Below are positions 34,727 to 46,137 of a stretch of DNA of 64,000 bases, piece after piece. This stretch comes from Bathymodiolus brooksi. Its lineage: Eukaryota > Mollusca > Bivalvia > Mytilida > Modiolidae. The DNA is taken from NCBI GenBank assembly GCA_963680875.1, contig OY804578.1, forward strand, positions 101,027,689-101,091,688, read 5' to 3'. Under the pieces are notes generated by a model. It ran no database searches and had not been told where the DNA came from. It saw only the letters and a program-made list of their open reading frames with translations. Position 1 is the stretch's first letter; each line of letters starts with the position of its first letter. Made by a program: the position numbers and the translations under genes.

Positions 34727-34982
34727 TAGGGTGCTTAACGCCACTTTCAACAATATTTCAGTTATATCGTGGCGGTCAGTTTTATAGGTGGAGGAAACCG
34801 GAGTACCTGGAGAAAAACAATGACCTGCCGCAAGTCACTGACAAACTTTATCGCATAATGTTTTATTGAGTATACCTCGCCTGAGTGGGATTCAAACTCA
34901 CTACGTTAGTGGTGATAGCCACTGATTGCATAGGTAGTTATAAATCCAACTACAATACGATCACTACCATGACGGTCCCCTT
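34727..34982 (-). mobile_element. S2 SINE, full length
   Basis: Reverse copy from gtgcttaacgccactttc to the head (gtagttataaatccaactac) and the terminal gacggtcccc. Confidence 0.85.
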
Positions 34983-35154
34983 TTAGATATAAATAAAATA
35001 CTGTGACTGTTAGTTCGAAATCTGGAAGGTGGAAATTAGTGAATCTGTCTAAAACCAATAAAACAAAATCTTGTATAAACCCAACTTTAAAGAAGGTCCT
35101 AATATAAGAAATATTTGTTAAAATAATCTGCATAAATCAAATAAATGTCTATCC

Positions 35155-35205
35155 CAAACACAAAAGTTGGTCCCAATGAGCTTCGGCTTAGACAAGTTTC
35201 ACTGT
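35155..35205. mobile_element. Truncated pogo-like MITE end
   Basis: ttggtcccaatgagcttcgg ... agacaagtttcactgta parallels the right end of the element at 13875-14103 (ggtcccttggtgtgtc ... agacaggttccactgta). Confidence 0.5.
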
Positions 35206-35609
35206 ATAAGGATAAATAAGAACAAGTTCAATTGGATATAATTAAAAATTTTGAAATAATCATGATTATCTTCATTAAATCTGATATCCATGCATTGCTT
35301 TATATTCTTTATGTACATATTATCGTAAAAAATAACTAAACCTTTTTGGGATCAACTTTTGAGTTTGGCTTGCACAAGTTAAATTAACAAAGATTTTCTG
35401 CATTAAGACTTCATTTAAAGTTTGGTTTATGCAGGATTTCGTTTTATTCAGGGTTCACTGTATCAGGTGTTAAAAACAGTTCGACAACAACAATGAAGCT
35501 TTACCATCTATTTGCACATAATTTGACATGTCGTTAATAACAACAAAAAATTAAAAATTAAAATCACGCTTTTCATAAGATTTCAATCCCAGTATAAGGC
35601 TAAACTTAC

Positions 35610-35924
35610 TTCCTGATACACCCAAATATGTCTGTTGACTCTTTCCTGTTCCAATAGCATTAGTGGCAGTACATAGGTAATTGCCTTCATCTTGAAATGT
35701 AACCTGGTTTATTGTAAGAGATGGTGTACCCACTTGCGATCCTGTTAACCTGCTCCCACTACCCACTGCCCCAACATTTGTTACATCTTGTAGTTGGCCA
35801 TTGACGAATCGCTCCCATTTGACCACGGTATGGGTTGGATCAGCTGTCACTACACATTGTAGAGTTACACTACTCCCAACTTGAACACTGTAACTATTCC
35901 TTAATGTGACCACATTTGGAATTC
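35610..35924 (-). CDS. Ig domain exon E17
   Basis: Encodes 104 whole residues. Cys is at 23, Trp at 36 and the F-strand Cys at 84 in DEGNYLC, followed by TATNAIGTGKSQQT. The C'-D loop is extended and Gly/Ser-rich (VGAVGSGSRLTG), with RL in place of KY, a feature shared only with E16. The acceptor is tcttatag|GA and the donor A|GTAAGT. Confidence 0.93.
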
Positions 35925-36567
35925 CTATAAGAAAAGAAGTACTGATGGTTATATTAAAACCCAATAACTACACTAGTACAAATTGCAGTTTCAATATAAA
36001 ATACATAATGTAATACAGGTAAACGATTATTTCCTATTAATTTGCATGTAAAACATTAGAAGCACAACACAAACATGATGAATTTTGCTAACATTTATAT
36101 ATTAGAGATTATATGAACACAAGGGAGATAACCAGTAATAAATAATATTTATGTGTATGCAAATCAAACGTTCAGATTTTTATTTACATTAAAGAAGTGA
36201 ATTTCAATCCTAATTACCGATTGCAATTTACTTTCTAATTGAGTAGTTTAAACCATTTATTAACATATTTATTTTCAAAATGAAATTAAAGATGACACTT
36301 AATTTCTGACAGAGAATATATTAGACAATTACAAAGTTGTGCTTTATTTCTGACTGATAGTATACAGAGACAATTACAACGTGGGGCTTCATTTCTGACC
36401 GAGAGAATGCAAAGATAATTACGACATTGGGCTTTATTTCTTACTGAGAGTATATAAAGATAATTACAACGTGTGGCTTTATTTATGACTGAGAGTATAT
36501 AGAGACAATTACGACGTGGGGCTTCATTTCTGACTGAGTATATTAGACAATTATGGCTGATCCTTAC
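35925..36567. other. Intron E16-E17
   Basis: AT-rich, ending in a 45-bp minisatellite (36294-36556) that abuts the E16 donor. Confidence 0.7.
36294..36556. repeat. 45-bp x ~5.5 minisatellite next to E16 donor
   Basis: acaatta/ataatta motifs at 36325, 36370, 36415, 36460, 36505 and 36547 give 45-base spacing (42 for the last). The array ends about 11 bases from the E16 exon edge. Confidence 0.9.
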
Positions 36568-36879
36568 CTCCAGATACTACAAGGCTAGTTTGAGCACTCT
36601 GACTGATACCAACACTGTTTTGAGCAAAGCAGATGTATGACGCAATATCATTAAGGTTCACATTTGTTATGGTAAGGCTTGGTGTGTTAACTGCTGAACC
36701 ACTTAATCTGGCATCGTTTGCCACAGTTGTGGCATCTATTGTAGATGTTACTCCATTTCTTATCTTTTGCCAATAAACAGAAGTATGACCCGGATTGGCA
36801 GTAACTGTGCATTCCAGTGTGACAGTGTTGCCATAGTCGACATTATATTGCGTGTTCAAGATATTAACATTTGGAATAT
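36568..36879 (-). CDS. Ig domain exon E16
   Basis: Encodes 103 whole residues. Cys is at 23, Trp at 36 and the F-strand Cys at 83 in DIASYIC. The FG turn FAQNSVGISQS has Ile-Ser in place of Thr-Gly. C'-D loop ATTVANDARLSG resembles E17, suggesting the two domains are recent relatives. The acceptor is tttttgtag|AT and the donor G|GTAAGG. Confidence 0.93.
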
Positions 36880-36993
36880 CTACAAAAACAATACATTAAA
36901 CACAATTACATTTAAAATCAACCATTTAAAGAAAACGCTCTGTATAATTCATATTTTTGTACAAGTCTGAGAATGTATTTGTTTGTTTGATTG

Positions 36994-37240
36994 ATGGTGT
37001 TTAACGCCACTTTCAACAATATTTCAGTTATATCTTGGTGATCAGTTTTATTGGTGGAGTAAACCAGAGTACCAGGAGAAAACCACAGACCTGTTGCAAG
37101 TCACTGACAAACTTTATCACATAATGTTGTACACCTCGCCCTGATCGAGATTCAAACTCACAACATCAGTGGTGATAGGCACTGATTGCATAGGTAGTTG
37201 TAAATCCAACTACCATACAATCACGACCACAGTGGTCCCT
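36994..37240 (-). mobile_element. S2 SINE, full length
   Basis: Reverse copy from tggtgtttaacgccactttc to gtagttgtaaatccaactacc and agtggtccct. Confidence 0.85.
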
Positions 37241-37576
37241 CTGAGAAGGTATTTTACACACGAATCGTAATATAAATCTAAACATAATAAGAGCAATAAA
37301 AATAATGGTCTTTAGCCAACAAATTCTACTTTCTTATCTAGTACTCATTTAACTATAAGTAATCACTGATCTTGGCAATACTACTCTTCACATCTGTGTT
37401 GTAGTTTATTCTGCGATGGTAAATGGCGTTTTTGAGTGGAATGAATGTGCACAGGTTTTAATTCTTTGTTAATAAATATCTTAATTGTCACTAACAAGTT
37501 TCCCTTGATAAGCTTTGTGCCTGTCCCAAACCAGAACATGGATTTTCATAGGCATATGTAATGGTTTGGTTTATAC

Positions 37577-38465
37577 CTGGTGTTAAATGCCACTTTCAAC
37601 AATATTTCAGTTACTGTAAACCAACTTTTGTTCGCGTGCTATAAACCTTCGCGACTTTCGCAGTAGAGTACAAAATCGCGAAAGTTTATATCCGTGAACA
37701 AGTCGGTCTAAAGTGTGTAAGAAACAAGAACATATATAGCCTAGCAAACACCACATAGCGTAATGTATTTTCTAGTATAGATCGATATCCGTTAGACAAC
37801 ACAGTCATGTATACGTAGTTAAATTTGGGGGGGGGTCATGTAAATTAACATAATTAATTTTCAAATGAACTTTATTTGTAAGATACTGACAATTAATTTA
37901 ATGCAGAGTACTAGTAAGTGTTATACTTCATTATATATGGTATATACAGGATTTCAATTTTTCTGCATTAAAATTTATAAAGTTACGCATTGGCAAATAT
38001 AATTATAAGTGAAGAAAGTTATCGAAATGTGTTCAAAACAGGTTTTATAATTATACATGTATATTGTAGTATAAAGTGCATCTTGGTCTATTATGTTCTA
38101 TAATATAATGTCGGCGGCGATGTAGACCTAAGTCATACCGCGAAAAATTTGAACTTTTTTTGGTTATCGCGAAATTAAATCTCCGTGAAACTGTCTTGAA
38201 GCAGAAAAACGTGAAACATAATAGCCACGAAAATAGGTTGGTTTACAGTATATCGTGGCTGTCAGTTTTATTGGTGGAGGTAACCGTAGTGCCCGGAGAA
38301 AATCAGACCTGTCGCAAATCACTGTTAAACTTTATCACATAATGTAGTATCGAGTACACCTTACCATGAATGGGGTTCAGACTCACAAATTGAGTGGTGA
38401 TGGGCACTGATTGCACAGGTAGTTGCAGATCCAACTACCATATGATCACGACCATGACGATCCCT
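37577..38465 (-). mobile_element. S2 SINE split by a 635-bp insertion
   Basis: The SINE tail lies at 37577-37613 and the body plus head at 38249-38465. Joining across the insertion and removing one TA restores the family sequence cagttatatcgtgg, so the insertion happened after the SINE. Confidence 0.9.
37614..38248. mobile_element. TIR element with TA duplication, nested in S2
   Basis: Ends ctgtaaaccaac and gttggtttacag are perfect 12-base inverted repeats, flanked by TA on both sides (37612-37613, 38249-38250). Subterminal regions repeat cgcgaaa/ttcgcg motifs. No transposase frame is present, so it is non-autonomous (MITE-like). Confidence 0.9.
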
Positions 38466-38590
38466 CCATATGTAATGTGAGAGGTAATTGTTTATTAGGT
38501 TTGTATAACTATGGTATCTTCATGTTATTTTTATATTTAGAAATACTCATAGCGACTATGGAATGAAGACCAACAATAAAACCGCCATGC

Positions 38591-38696
38591 CTTAACATTT
38601 CAGGTTAATTTAGATGGCTTTTCATTCATGTTGACCTACAGTACTTAACATTTCAGGTTAATTTAGATGGCTTTTCATTCATGTTGACCTACAGTA
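38591..38696. repeat. 53-bp tandem duplication
   Basis: cttaacatttcaggttaatt ... gttgacctacagta occurs at 38591 and 38644, apparently identical. It ends about 75 bases from the E15 donor. Confidence 0.9.
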
Positions 38697-38771
38697 TATC
38701 TACGGTACCGGGTAAATGCTTTCTATTTCAATTTTAAACAATAACATTTTTGTAATGTGTATTTTACATAC

Positions 38772-39077
38772 TTCCTGTCACAGACAATGCTGTTGTTGTA
38801 CTAGATCCTGTACCAACACTGTTTTCAGCATAACAAACATAGCTGGCTTGATCGTCCAGAGCGGCATTGTTAATAACGAGGGATGGATTATTGATGGTGG
38901 ATCCTGAATATTTGCCATTGCTATTGGCTACATTAAGATCAGTTGTGATACCATTTCTTTTCTTTCTCCAGAAAACTCTAGTGTGTGGTGGATTTGATGA
39001 TACTGAACATCCAATGGTTATCTGTTTTCCAAAATCCACGCTATAATTTGGTAATGGAATTGTGACAGTAGGTATCT
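38772..39077 (-). CDS. Ig domain exon E15
   Basis: Encodes 101 whole residues. Cys is at 23, Trp at 36 and the F-strand Cys at 81 in DQASYVC. The FG signature is YAENSVGTG. The acceptor is atttgtag|AG, giving the only Lys (AAG) junction codon in the series. The donor is A|GTATGT. Confidence 0.93.
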
Positions 39078-39629
39078 CTACAAATGTAATTGTTTTGATT
39101 AATTTTCCAATATTCTATTCATATACAACAAAACAATTAATATTCATAATGATGTCTGTGGCAAAAGAAAAGCAGTTTTGATTCACGCTTATTAAAAGTT
39201 GGTGTTTAGCACCACTTTCAACAATATTTCAGTTACATCGTGGCAGTCAGTTTTATTGGTGAAGGAAACTGGAGTACCCGGAGAAAACAACCGTCCTGTC
39301 GCAAGTCACTGACAAACTTTATCACATAACGTTGCATCGAGTACACCTCACCATGAACAGGGTTCAAACTCACAAATTTGAACCTTGTCAAAAAATCAGA
39401 GGATAATTTTATAATTTTATAGCAAATAGAAAATTCACATGTTGTTACAACATTTAAATTTTGAACTGATAATAGGAAAAAGAATATACTATTTTCATTG
39501 ACATTTACACAAAAAAAGGAACCTTTTACCCGATTTAAAGGGAAATAACCCTTGTGAAACATATAATTTTAGAATCAAAGTAGGAAACGTGAAAATGATC
39601 TAATAATTCAAAGGGTGACAGTAACTTAC
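39078..39629. other. Intron E14-E15
   Basis: Contains an S2 SINE lacking its head (39199-39365); otherwise AT-rich. Confidence 0.7.
39199..39365 (-). mobile_element. S2 SINE, head missing
   Basis: ttggtgtttagcaccacttt through tcgagtacacctcaccatga in reverse orientation; overlapped by a 109-codon open frame that is not a gene. Confidence 0.75.
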
Positions 39630-39938
39630 TTCCAGTTACATCTAAATCTGCAGTTAGACTGTTACTAGTACCAATACTATTAGTGGCATAGCATGTGTAT
39701 TTTCCTTCATCACTGAATTCTGCACTCTTTAAGACCAGCGAAGGTGACTGCAGAGTAACTCCTCCATATTTAGCAACATTTGTATTTTGTTTGATGGTAG
39801 TTTGCTGGTTGCTTAAGTCAGTGAATATCCAGTAGACGTCAGTAGCAGCTGGATTAGCAACTACATTACACCCAAGAATAACCTGGTTTCCAATCAATAC
39901 GGGGAAAATTGTTGATGAAATCTGAACAGTCGGAGGAT
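39630..39938 (-). CDS. Ig domain exon E14
   Basis: Encodes 102 whole residues. Cys is at 23, Trp at 36 and the F-strand Cys at 82 in DEGKYTC. The FG turn YATNSIGTSNS lacks the second Gly of GTG. The region after Trp (WIFTDLSNQQTT) departs from the WxKxxNG pattern of its neighbours. The acceptor is attcatag|AT and the donor A|GTAAGT. It follows a 4.5 kb intron. Confidence 0.93.
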
Positions 39939-40215
39939 CTATGAATAAAGAGTACATTCATAAACATTATATTTCTAAAGTCATTATATTTGTTTAATAT
40001 TCAACATCTGAAAATATTTACATGTATATTTTTAAATCACTCTTTATTTACATCTTTACTGCAATAGTATGCTTGAAAATAAATAAAAATTATTTAAAAA
40101 AAAATAAAAGTTTGTCTCATCAATCTGTTTCTATGTATCTTTTATTTTAAAGTTAAACTTCAACTATAATTATACTGAAATAAATGAATATATATACAAT
40201 TGTTAGAAAAAAAAC

Positions 40216-40594
40216 CAATACGGTTGTTTCGAATAATTTCCATTCCTTCAAAATTGTGTTATTTCCGTCTGCCAGATCATGTGATTTCGATGGACTAACA
40301 CACAAAATATTTTTTTCAAATTTTATCATTTGACTGAATTATTAGGGTTTTTTGATTTATCCAGTATTTCAATATACAATGAAGCCAAAAACAATGAATT
40401 TTACAATCTTTCAACCTCCAATATATCTTGTATAGCATAAAATGTGTCTGTCTCATATAGTATCCAGGATTAATCAACTTTCACTGTATCATTTAACATA
40501 ATATACTCAATATTTGGTCGCATGGATTTTTTACAGGCCACACTTTAATATACCCATAAATCAGTAAATGACATGATTCGAAACAACCGTATTG
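40216..40594. mobile_element. TIR element, 379 bp
   Basis: caatacggttgtttcgaat at the left and attcgaaacaaccgtattg at the right are perfect 19-base inverted repeats. If the TA inside both ends is the target site, the element proper starts CGGTTGTTTCGAA. There is no coding capacity inside. Confidence 0.85.
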
Positions 40595-41052
40595 TTATAT
40601 GTTTGAAAACACTTTGTATATTAGTTATTAAATAATGTGCAAGCTGGTAGGTAACCATGGAAACACTGTGAAATCCAACAATTTGTTAGAGTATGCCAAC
40701 AATACTTAATCAGTTTCTTTAATCTTAAGCAAGATATACAAATCTGTAATCAGTAAAATTTAAGTAGACTAGAAAATATTGATGATACAAAGGGTAGAGA
40801 ATGTTTTGATGTCAGTAACATGCAGAGAAAAAAAATTAGATTGTATATGCTATTGAACATAATGATTACAGTATTTGTAAGATTACTAGATATCTATTAA
40901 TATACACGTGTATTTAGATAGTATTACTTTTAGTAACATTATCACAGCTATAGCATTTATCAGTTATAATCATTAGGTACCTCCTCATCAATAAGCTAGG
41001 AGGTTCAATGATATTTTAAGATTACATTAATTATCATGGCATCCCTCATTTT

Positions 41053-41227
41053 TAAGGAGTACCCGGAAAAAACCACCGACCTGTCGCAAATCACTGATCA
41101 AGTTTGTCAGTGACTTGCGACAGGTCGGTGGTTTTCACCAGGTACTCCGGTTTCCTCCACCAATAAAACTGACCGCCACGATATAACTGAAATATTGTTG
41201 AAAGTGGCGTTAAACACCATAAACCAT
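41053..41227. mobile_element. Inverted pair of S2 SINE fragments
   Basis: A reverse fragment (gagtacccggaaaaaaccac ... caaatcactgatcaa) is followed at once by a forward fragment (tttgtcagtgacttgcgaca ... ggcgttaaacaccata), forming a hairpin with arms of about 45 bases. Confidence 0.8.
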
Positions 41228-41956
41228 TTTTAAGGCAGAGTGTACTAGTTTTATTGATAATTGAAGACATCACAAGGACATGGAAATGAAGCAGATCAAT
41301 AAACCACTGTTCATATATATTGAGTTACATGAGCTTCAGTGGATTTCTTAAGATTCAAATCCTAACATTTAACACCTTAATTAGCGAACCATTTAACACT
41401 CTACTAACCCAATCACTGAACATATTAGCTATCCTATCAAATTAGTTCCCTATCATTTAACACTCTAGGTACAATATCATTGAACACTTTAATTACCCTA
41501 TCATTTTTTTGGATATGTTTCAAATAGTGGCTGGCATTCTCTTATGATTAATAAATTTAAAAGCTGCACCAACATGATCAGACTCACAAAGTTCTAAAGC
41601 ATTACATTCACAAACACCAAGAAACACTAAAACAATGCAAGTTTTCATGATTATTAGAAAGAAACATCAACACTAAAGCCATTTTGTTAGAAATGGAAAT
41701 TCGATTCATTCAATTTTTGCTACATTTTTGTTTAACACTAAGTGACCATGCAGTCTTTGAAATACTCGAGTATAGGGGTGAGGGGTGTGGATGGACAGAA
41801 GCAATAAAACTTAGCAAGAAACTTTACATGTCACGTCTTATTATTATAAACTTGTAGCATGAAATGAAATATTTACAACTCAAAAAAGGTTGTAAAATAG
41901 AAAATTACTGAATAAATTAATATTAATATACACGATATAGAAGGCTGGTATGAATA

Positions 41957-42205
41957 TCTGAAGAGGCTATCGTGGCCATGATCGTTGGTAGTTGGATTTA
42001 CAACTATCTATGCAATCAGTGTCTATCACCACTGATGTTGTGACTTCGAATCTTGATCAGGGTGAGGTGTACAACATGTGATAAAGCTTGTCAGTCACTT
42101 ACGACAGGTCTGTGGTTTTCTCCAGGTCCTCCGGTTACCTCCACCAATAAAACTGACCGCCACAATATAACTGAAATATTGTTGAAAGTGGCGCTAAACA
42201 TCATC
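41957..42205 (+). mobile_element. S2 SINE, full length
   Basis: Head gttggtagttggatttac with a gacttcgaatcttg B box, body, and tail gatataa-type ending in gtggcgctaaacatcatc. Confidence 0.85.
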
Positions 42206-42550
42206 AAACAAACAAAAACAAACATACAAGAATATCTGAAAATAAACTGCTTTACTTTTGTTTCCATTTCTAGCAAAATACTTGCAAATGCAGCGTCAAC
42301 AAATGGGAGATAACTGAAAGCAAAGTCCATATAATAGAGTACACGTTTCCAACAATTAACGTCTAGAATAAAATGTGCCTCATATTTTTCTTCTATCCCT
42401 ATATTTAGAATACGTTTCATATCTTCTTGTCATAAAATACATAAAATGTAAATTCATTTCCAAATACATATTAAAATCATTCTTATTATTGTATGAAATT
42501 TATGTTGAATTTACTGTCCGTAAGGGCGTCTTGATTTACAATAAAACTAT

Positions 42551-42590
42551 TTGTATTGTATTGCATTGTATTGTATTATATTATATTACC
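42551..42590. repeat. (TTGTA)n-like microsatellite
   Basis: Imperfect pentamer run ttgtattgtattgcattgta and onward. Confidence 0.85.
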
Positions 42591-43027
42591 GAATATTTTC
42601 AAAATACAAAAGCATATTTAAGTTCCATTAGGAAAATTCAGGATTTTTAGCAAAGGAATTATATACATTAGGACACATGTCAGTTCAGGCTGTAATGGTT
42701 TGGACATATTATATCTTTAATCTTAATCTTGTAAACAGCACAGCACATTTTTAAGCAGCACAACATCTTTCTAAGCAACACATCTATAAACATAGTACCT
42801 TAGTTTCAAATATCCTTATTGGACATACAATATACCAATGTAATATTACCCTCATATTCTGTTGATATGTGGTAATATCATACTTTACATTTATATTATC
42901 CCTATTTATAATATAATGTCAATATAATGTTTTCTTTCGGATTTTTGTCTGAACTTGTTTTTGGTCTTAGATATATAATAACAAAAAACATGTCGTCTGA
43001 CAGATTTGTAAGTATTGAGTATAATAT

Positions 43028-43165
43028 AACAAATAGTTCATTGCACTTCGGGCCAAATGGCAGTTTATGGACCAGTCTGTCACCCACAAAATAGTATAAT
43101 ATTTTGTGGGTGACATCCCGGTCCATAAACTGCCATATGGCCCTTAGTGCCATGAGCTATTTGTT
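43028..43165. mobile_element. Hairpin MITE with ~65-bp arms
   Basis: aacaaatagttcattgcac ... gtcacccacaaaata on the left mirrors tattttgtgggtgac ... gagctatttgtt on the right. The minus-strand 83-codon open frame is contained in it. Confidence 0.85.
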
Positions 43166-43179
43166 AAAAATAGACTACT

Positions 43180-43450
43180 AAATAGAGGGGAATAATTACT
43201 ACTACCACCCTATTGTAATCTTGATAGAGAGGAATAGTTACTACCATAACCTTAAAGTAATTTTGATCGAGGGTAATAATTGCTACTATAACTAATATAA
43301 TCTTGAAAGAGGGGAATAGTTACTACTATCAACCTAGTGTAATCTTGATAGAGGGGAATAATTACTACTATCACCCTAGTGCAATCTTAATAGAGGGGGA
43401 TTAATTACTACTATCAACCCTTGAGTAATCTTGATAGAGGGGAATACTGA
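43180..43450. repeat. 42-44-bp x ~6 minisatellite
   Basis: Diverged copies of a unit like aatcttgatagaggggaata + attactactatcaccctagt. Confidence 0.85.
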
Positions 43451-44482
43451 CTCATATGACTCCAATGACTTGCACAGCTATGTGTTGTTCTTACGGCATT
43501 TGTCACTCAATATAAGTCAATATCCTCATCACCTTTGTCTGTGTTGAAAATCACTGAAAAATTACTGACAGAAGATTGGGTATAGATTGCACTATGGCAA
43601 TATTAACTTATATCTCATCATATTATCCCAACTTTGTTGTACAGTAAATATTTGTGACATTGGGACACTCATACACTCAATATTCAAGTGTGGCAACAAA
43701 ATTAATCAAACTGTAATATTGACTCGTATTGAATGACAAGACTAAAAATATCTATTAAAATTCATAGACCCGTATCCACCAAAGATATTAAAAAACATAT
43801 ATCAGCATATGCATTTGGTAAACCAGAATAGCTTTAGTTTAGATTAATACTCGTCTCCAAATGTGATTTTGTGATACAAGATTCAATACAAAAATGTTAC
43901 CTCAATATTGACTTGCTGGCAAAGTATCATACTGTCAATTCTAGGAAATAATATAACATAAATGGTCATTTTCATAAGATATTACAAACAAACAAATGAT
44001 AAAAATAATATTTTGCTTGATCTCAATCATGAATAGAATTCTACATTATAAGAAATAGCCATACATAAACAAATACATGTATATTTGTAAACTTTTATAT
44101 GATATACAGATTGTTGACATGCAACACTTTTATTGCTAAAACTATGTTTTATATCATATCATATCATATTTTTGTATAGAAATCTTTGAAAACTACTGAA
44201 AATATTTGTGGACTACTTTATCACAAAATGACACCACACTAACTTCATTCAAAATATAGATGGTATGAATTTCTATAGTAAACTGTATCAAAACATGCAT
44301 AATTCAAAAAGAAACAAAAGCTAAAACGTAGATACACCACTACCTATATTTCTCAAGGCAAATGTTATTAATAGTAAAATAAAAAGAAAAACTCATAGTA
44401 GCTGATTATAAAATCTGTATTTAAATACAATATTTTTTTGTAATTACATTAGTGACAAGCGTTACATTCCTCATCAACATAC

Positions 44483-44785
44483 CTCCTCGTACATCAAGAA
44501 ATGTCTGAGAGCTCTGCGTTGTTCCTACTGAATTAGTCGCTGAACAAACATAATTGCCTTCGTCTTGATTCGTAGCACCAAATATTGTAAGGGATGGAGT
44601 GTCAATTAATGATCCACTATACTTATCACTGTTAGTCAGATCTAAGCTGACAGAGTTTCCGTTTATTATCTTGTACCATTGCACACGAGTATGTTTAGGA
44701 TTGGACGTAATGATACATTCCAGGATTATATAGCTCCCATGTTTAACTACATAAGTTGGTCGTTTTAATTTTACAACTGGTACAC
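44483..44785 (-). CDS. Ig domain exon E13 (type B)
   Basis: Last member of the alternating A/B series. It encodes 100 whole residues, Cys at 23, Trp at 36 and the F-strand Cys at 80 in DEGNYVC. FG turn ATNSVGTTQS. B-type marks: VPVV start, SNP after the first Cys, and a GTAxGx-class donor after G (G|GTATGT). The acceptor is gttttacag|GT. Strand A' (VVKHGSY) resembles the VKYGS of E9. Confidence 0.93.
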
Positions 44786-45659
44786 CTGTAAAACAAATTA
44801 TTATCTTTGTAGTTTTTTTTGTTTTTTTTTATTAAAAATATTTGATACTGATGCAATTAGTATTACTAATGAACTTATTGAAATTAATCAATTAAAATAA
44901 AAATCTGTTTTATCTACTTCTAACCCTTCTACCAAATACTGATCGTCTTCAACAAGTTGCATATTATGTTAGAAGTTGCACATGACACTTGCAAAATGTT
45001 AACACTATTTACAGGTTTCATAAATTAGTATTTGAAAGATGTCAACCATGCGACTCATACTTATGGGCTGTGGCAGCCGGTTCCAGTCAGATATTGTACG
45101 AGGGAAAATGATTCCTGTCTCTGTTGTCTTGCAAGGAGGGATAATGCACGACGAGGAGTGCCGAAAAGATACATATATATATATTGTAAGTACTTAATCT
45201 AACACATGTGTAAAACCTAGCTAATAGTGACAACATTAACAACCAACCTTCTTATAATAATCATAAAATAAAATAAAAATAGAAAATTATCATCATGGTT
45301 ATCCTCATCAAAACATTTGTTTATAGTAATCTTAATTAATTTTTGAAGTGCATACCCATAATAAATTTTCAAGTGAATATGTAGAATTCTGAAAAAGTTT
45401 ACTTTAATGGTAAAACACTTTTCTTAAAAATATCTAAAAAAAAGTTTGGTATTCCTGATAGAATATGTGGGCTCAATTGGGTTTGAGACAAAAATAATAT
45501 GGCTAGCCTAAAATTGCTTGACACAGAACTGTAATCAGGGATGATCCTGGTTAGAAAATAAAATAACTGAAAATCAATGAAAATAGCTGAAATCAGTTAA
45601 ATAACTGAAACAATCGTCCCTGTGTAATAAGCCTACAATTTCTGCATTAAAAACTGTAC
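44786..45659. other. Intron E12-E13
   Basis: Contains the end of a LINE (coding remnant 45005-45172 on the minus strand). The rest is AT-rich. Confidence 0.7.
45005..45172 (-). pseudogene. LINE ORF2 C-terminal remnant
   Basis: The minus strand reads 55 open codons ending in a TAG stop (45005-45007). It contains PPCKTTETGIIFPRTISDWN followed by RLP and, further on, MVDIFQ. FFPRTxxDWNxLP is the well-known end of the reverse-transcriptase ORF of many non-LTR retrotransposons (CR1/Jockey-type and relatives). Upstream of it the sequence runs into a TA repeat, so only the 3' tip of the element remains. It is a short molecular fossil, not a functional gene. Confidence 0.8.
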
Positions 45660-45965
45660 CTCCTGTTACTTCGACTTTTACAGGCTGACTATTGGAAGTT
45701 CCTTCAGCGTTAGTAGCAGTACATAGGTAAGTGGCTTCATCATCTAGGTGGGCACTATTTATTATGAGGGACGGTGATGAAATGCTTGCTCCATCATATT
45801 TTCCATTGCTGTTAGCAACAATGATGTCAGTTGGGCTTCCCGCGACATATTTTTTCCACAAAACTGATGTAGCACTTGGGATTCCACTCCACGAACAGAT
45901 CACTTTTATTGAATCTCCCTGGTGAACAGAATATTTTTCCTGTTGAACATTTACAGTTAACATGC
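45660..45965 (-). CDS. Ig domain exon E12 (type A)
   Basis: Encodes 101 whole residues. Cys is at 23, Trp at 36 and the F-strand Cys at 81 in DEATYLC. Type A marks: MLTV start, CSWSGIP after the first Cys (identical to E6), and the turn NAEGTSNSQ with no GTG. The acceptor is tatttcag|GC, giving Gly (GGC) with E11. The donor G|GTACAG is the weakest by inspection (C at +4, A at +5). Confidence 0.93.
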
Positions 45966-46023
45966 CTGAAATATAGAAATATGTGTTATGAGAATATATA
46001 CATATGTACAGAGGAGGAGGAGG

Positions 46024-46137
46024 TTTATGGTGTTTAATGCCACTTTCAACAGTTATATCGTGACAGTCAGTTTTATTGGTGGAGGAAACCGGAATACCCG
46101 GTAAATCCAACTACCATACTACCATGAAGCCCCCCCT
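46024..46137 (-). mobile_element. S2 SINE with internal deletion
   Basis: Tail and first part of the body (tggtgtttaatgccactttc ... ggaatacccgg) are joined directly to the extreme head (taaatccaactaccatac); about 150 bases of the body are missing. Confidence 0.75.

Larger units (their letters stand above)
34590..35609. other. Intron E17-E18
   Basis: Contains an S2 tail (34616-34672), a full S2 (34727-34982) and a truncated pogo-like MITE end (35155-35205). The rest is AT-rich. Confidence 0.7.
36880..38771. other. Intron E15-E16
   Basis: Contains a full S2 SINE (36994-37240), a second S2 split by a nested TIR element (37577-38465), a G-run (ggggggg near 37827) and a 53-bp duplication (38591-38696). 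Confidence 0.75.
39939..44482. other. Intron E13-E14, 4.5 kb
   Basis: Contains a TIR element (40216-40594), an inverted pair of S2 fragments (41053-41227), an S2 SINE (41957-42205), a TTGTA-type microsatellite (42551-42590), a hairpin MITE (43028-43165) and a 42-44-bp minisatellite (43180-43450). No Ig exon could be found despite the length. Confidence 0.75.

Noticed and set aside
42902..43153. 83-codon minus-strand frame
   Set aside because: Produced by a foldback element.
39939..44482. A hidden Ig exon in the 4.5 kb intron E13-E14
   Set aside because: I looked for the YxCxATN and WxK signatures and flanking splice sites on the minus strand and found none.
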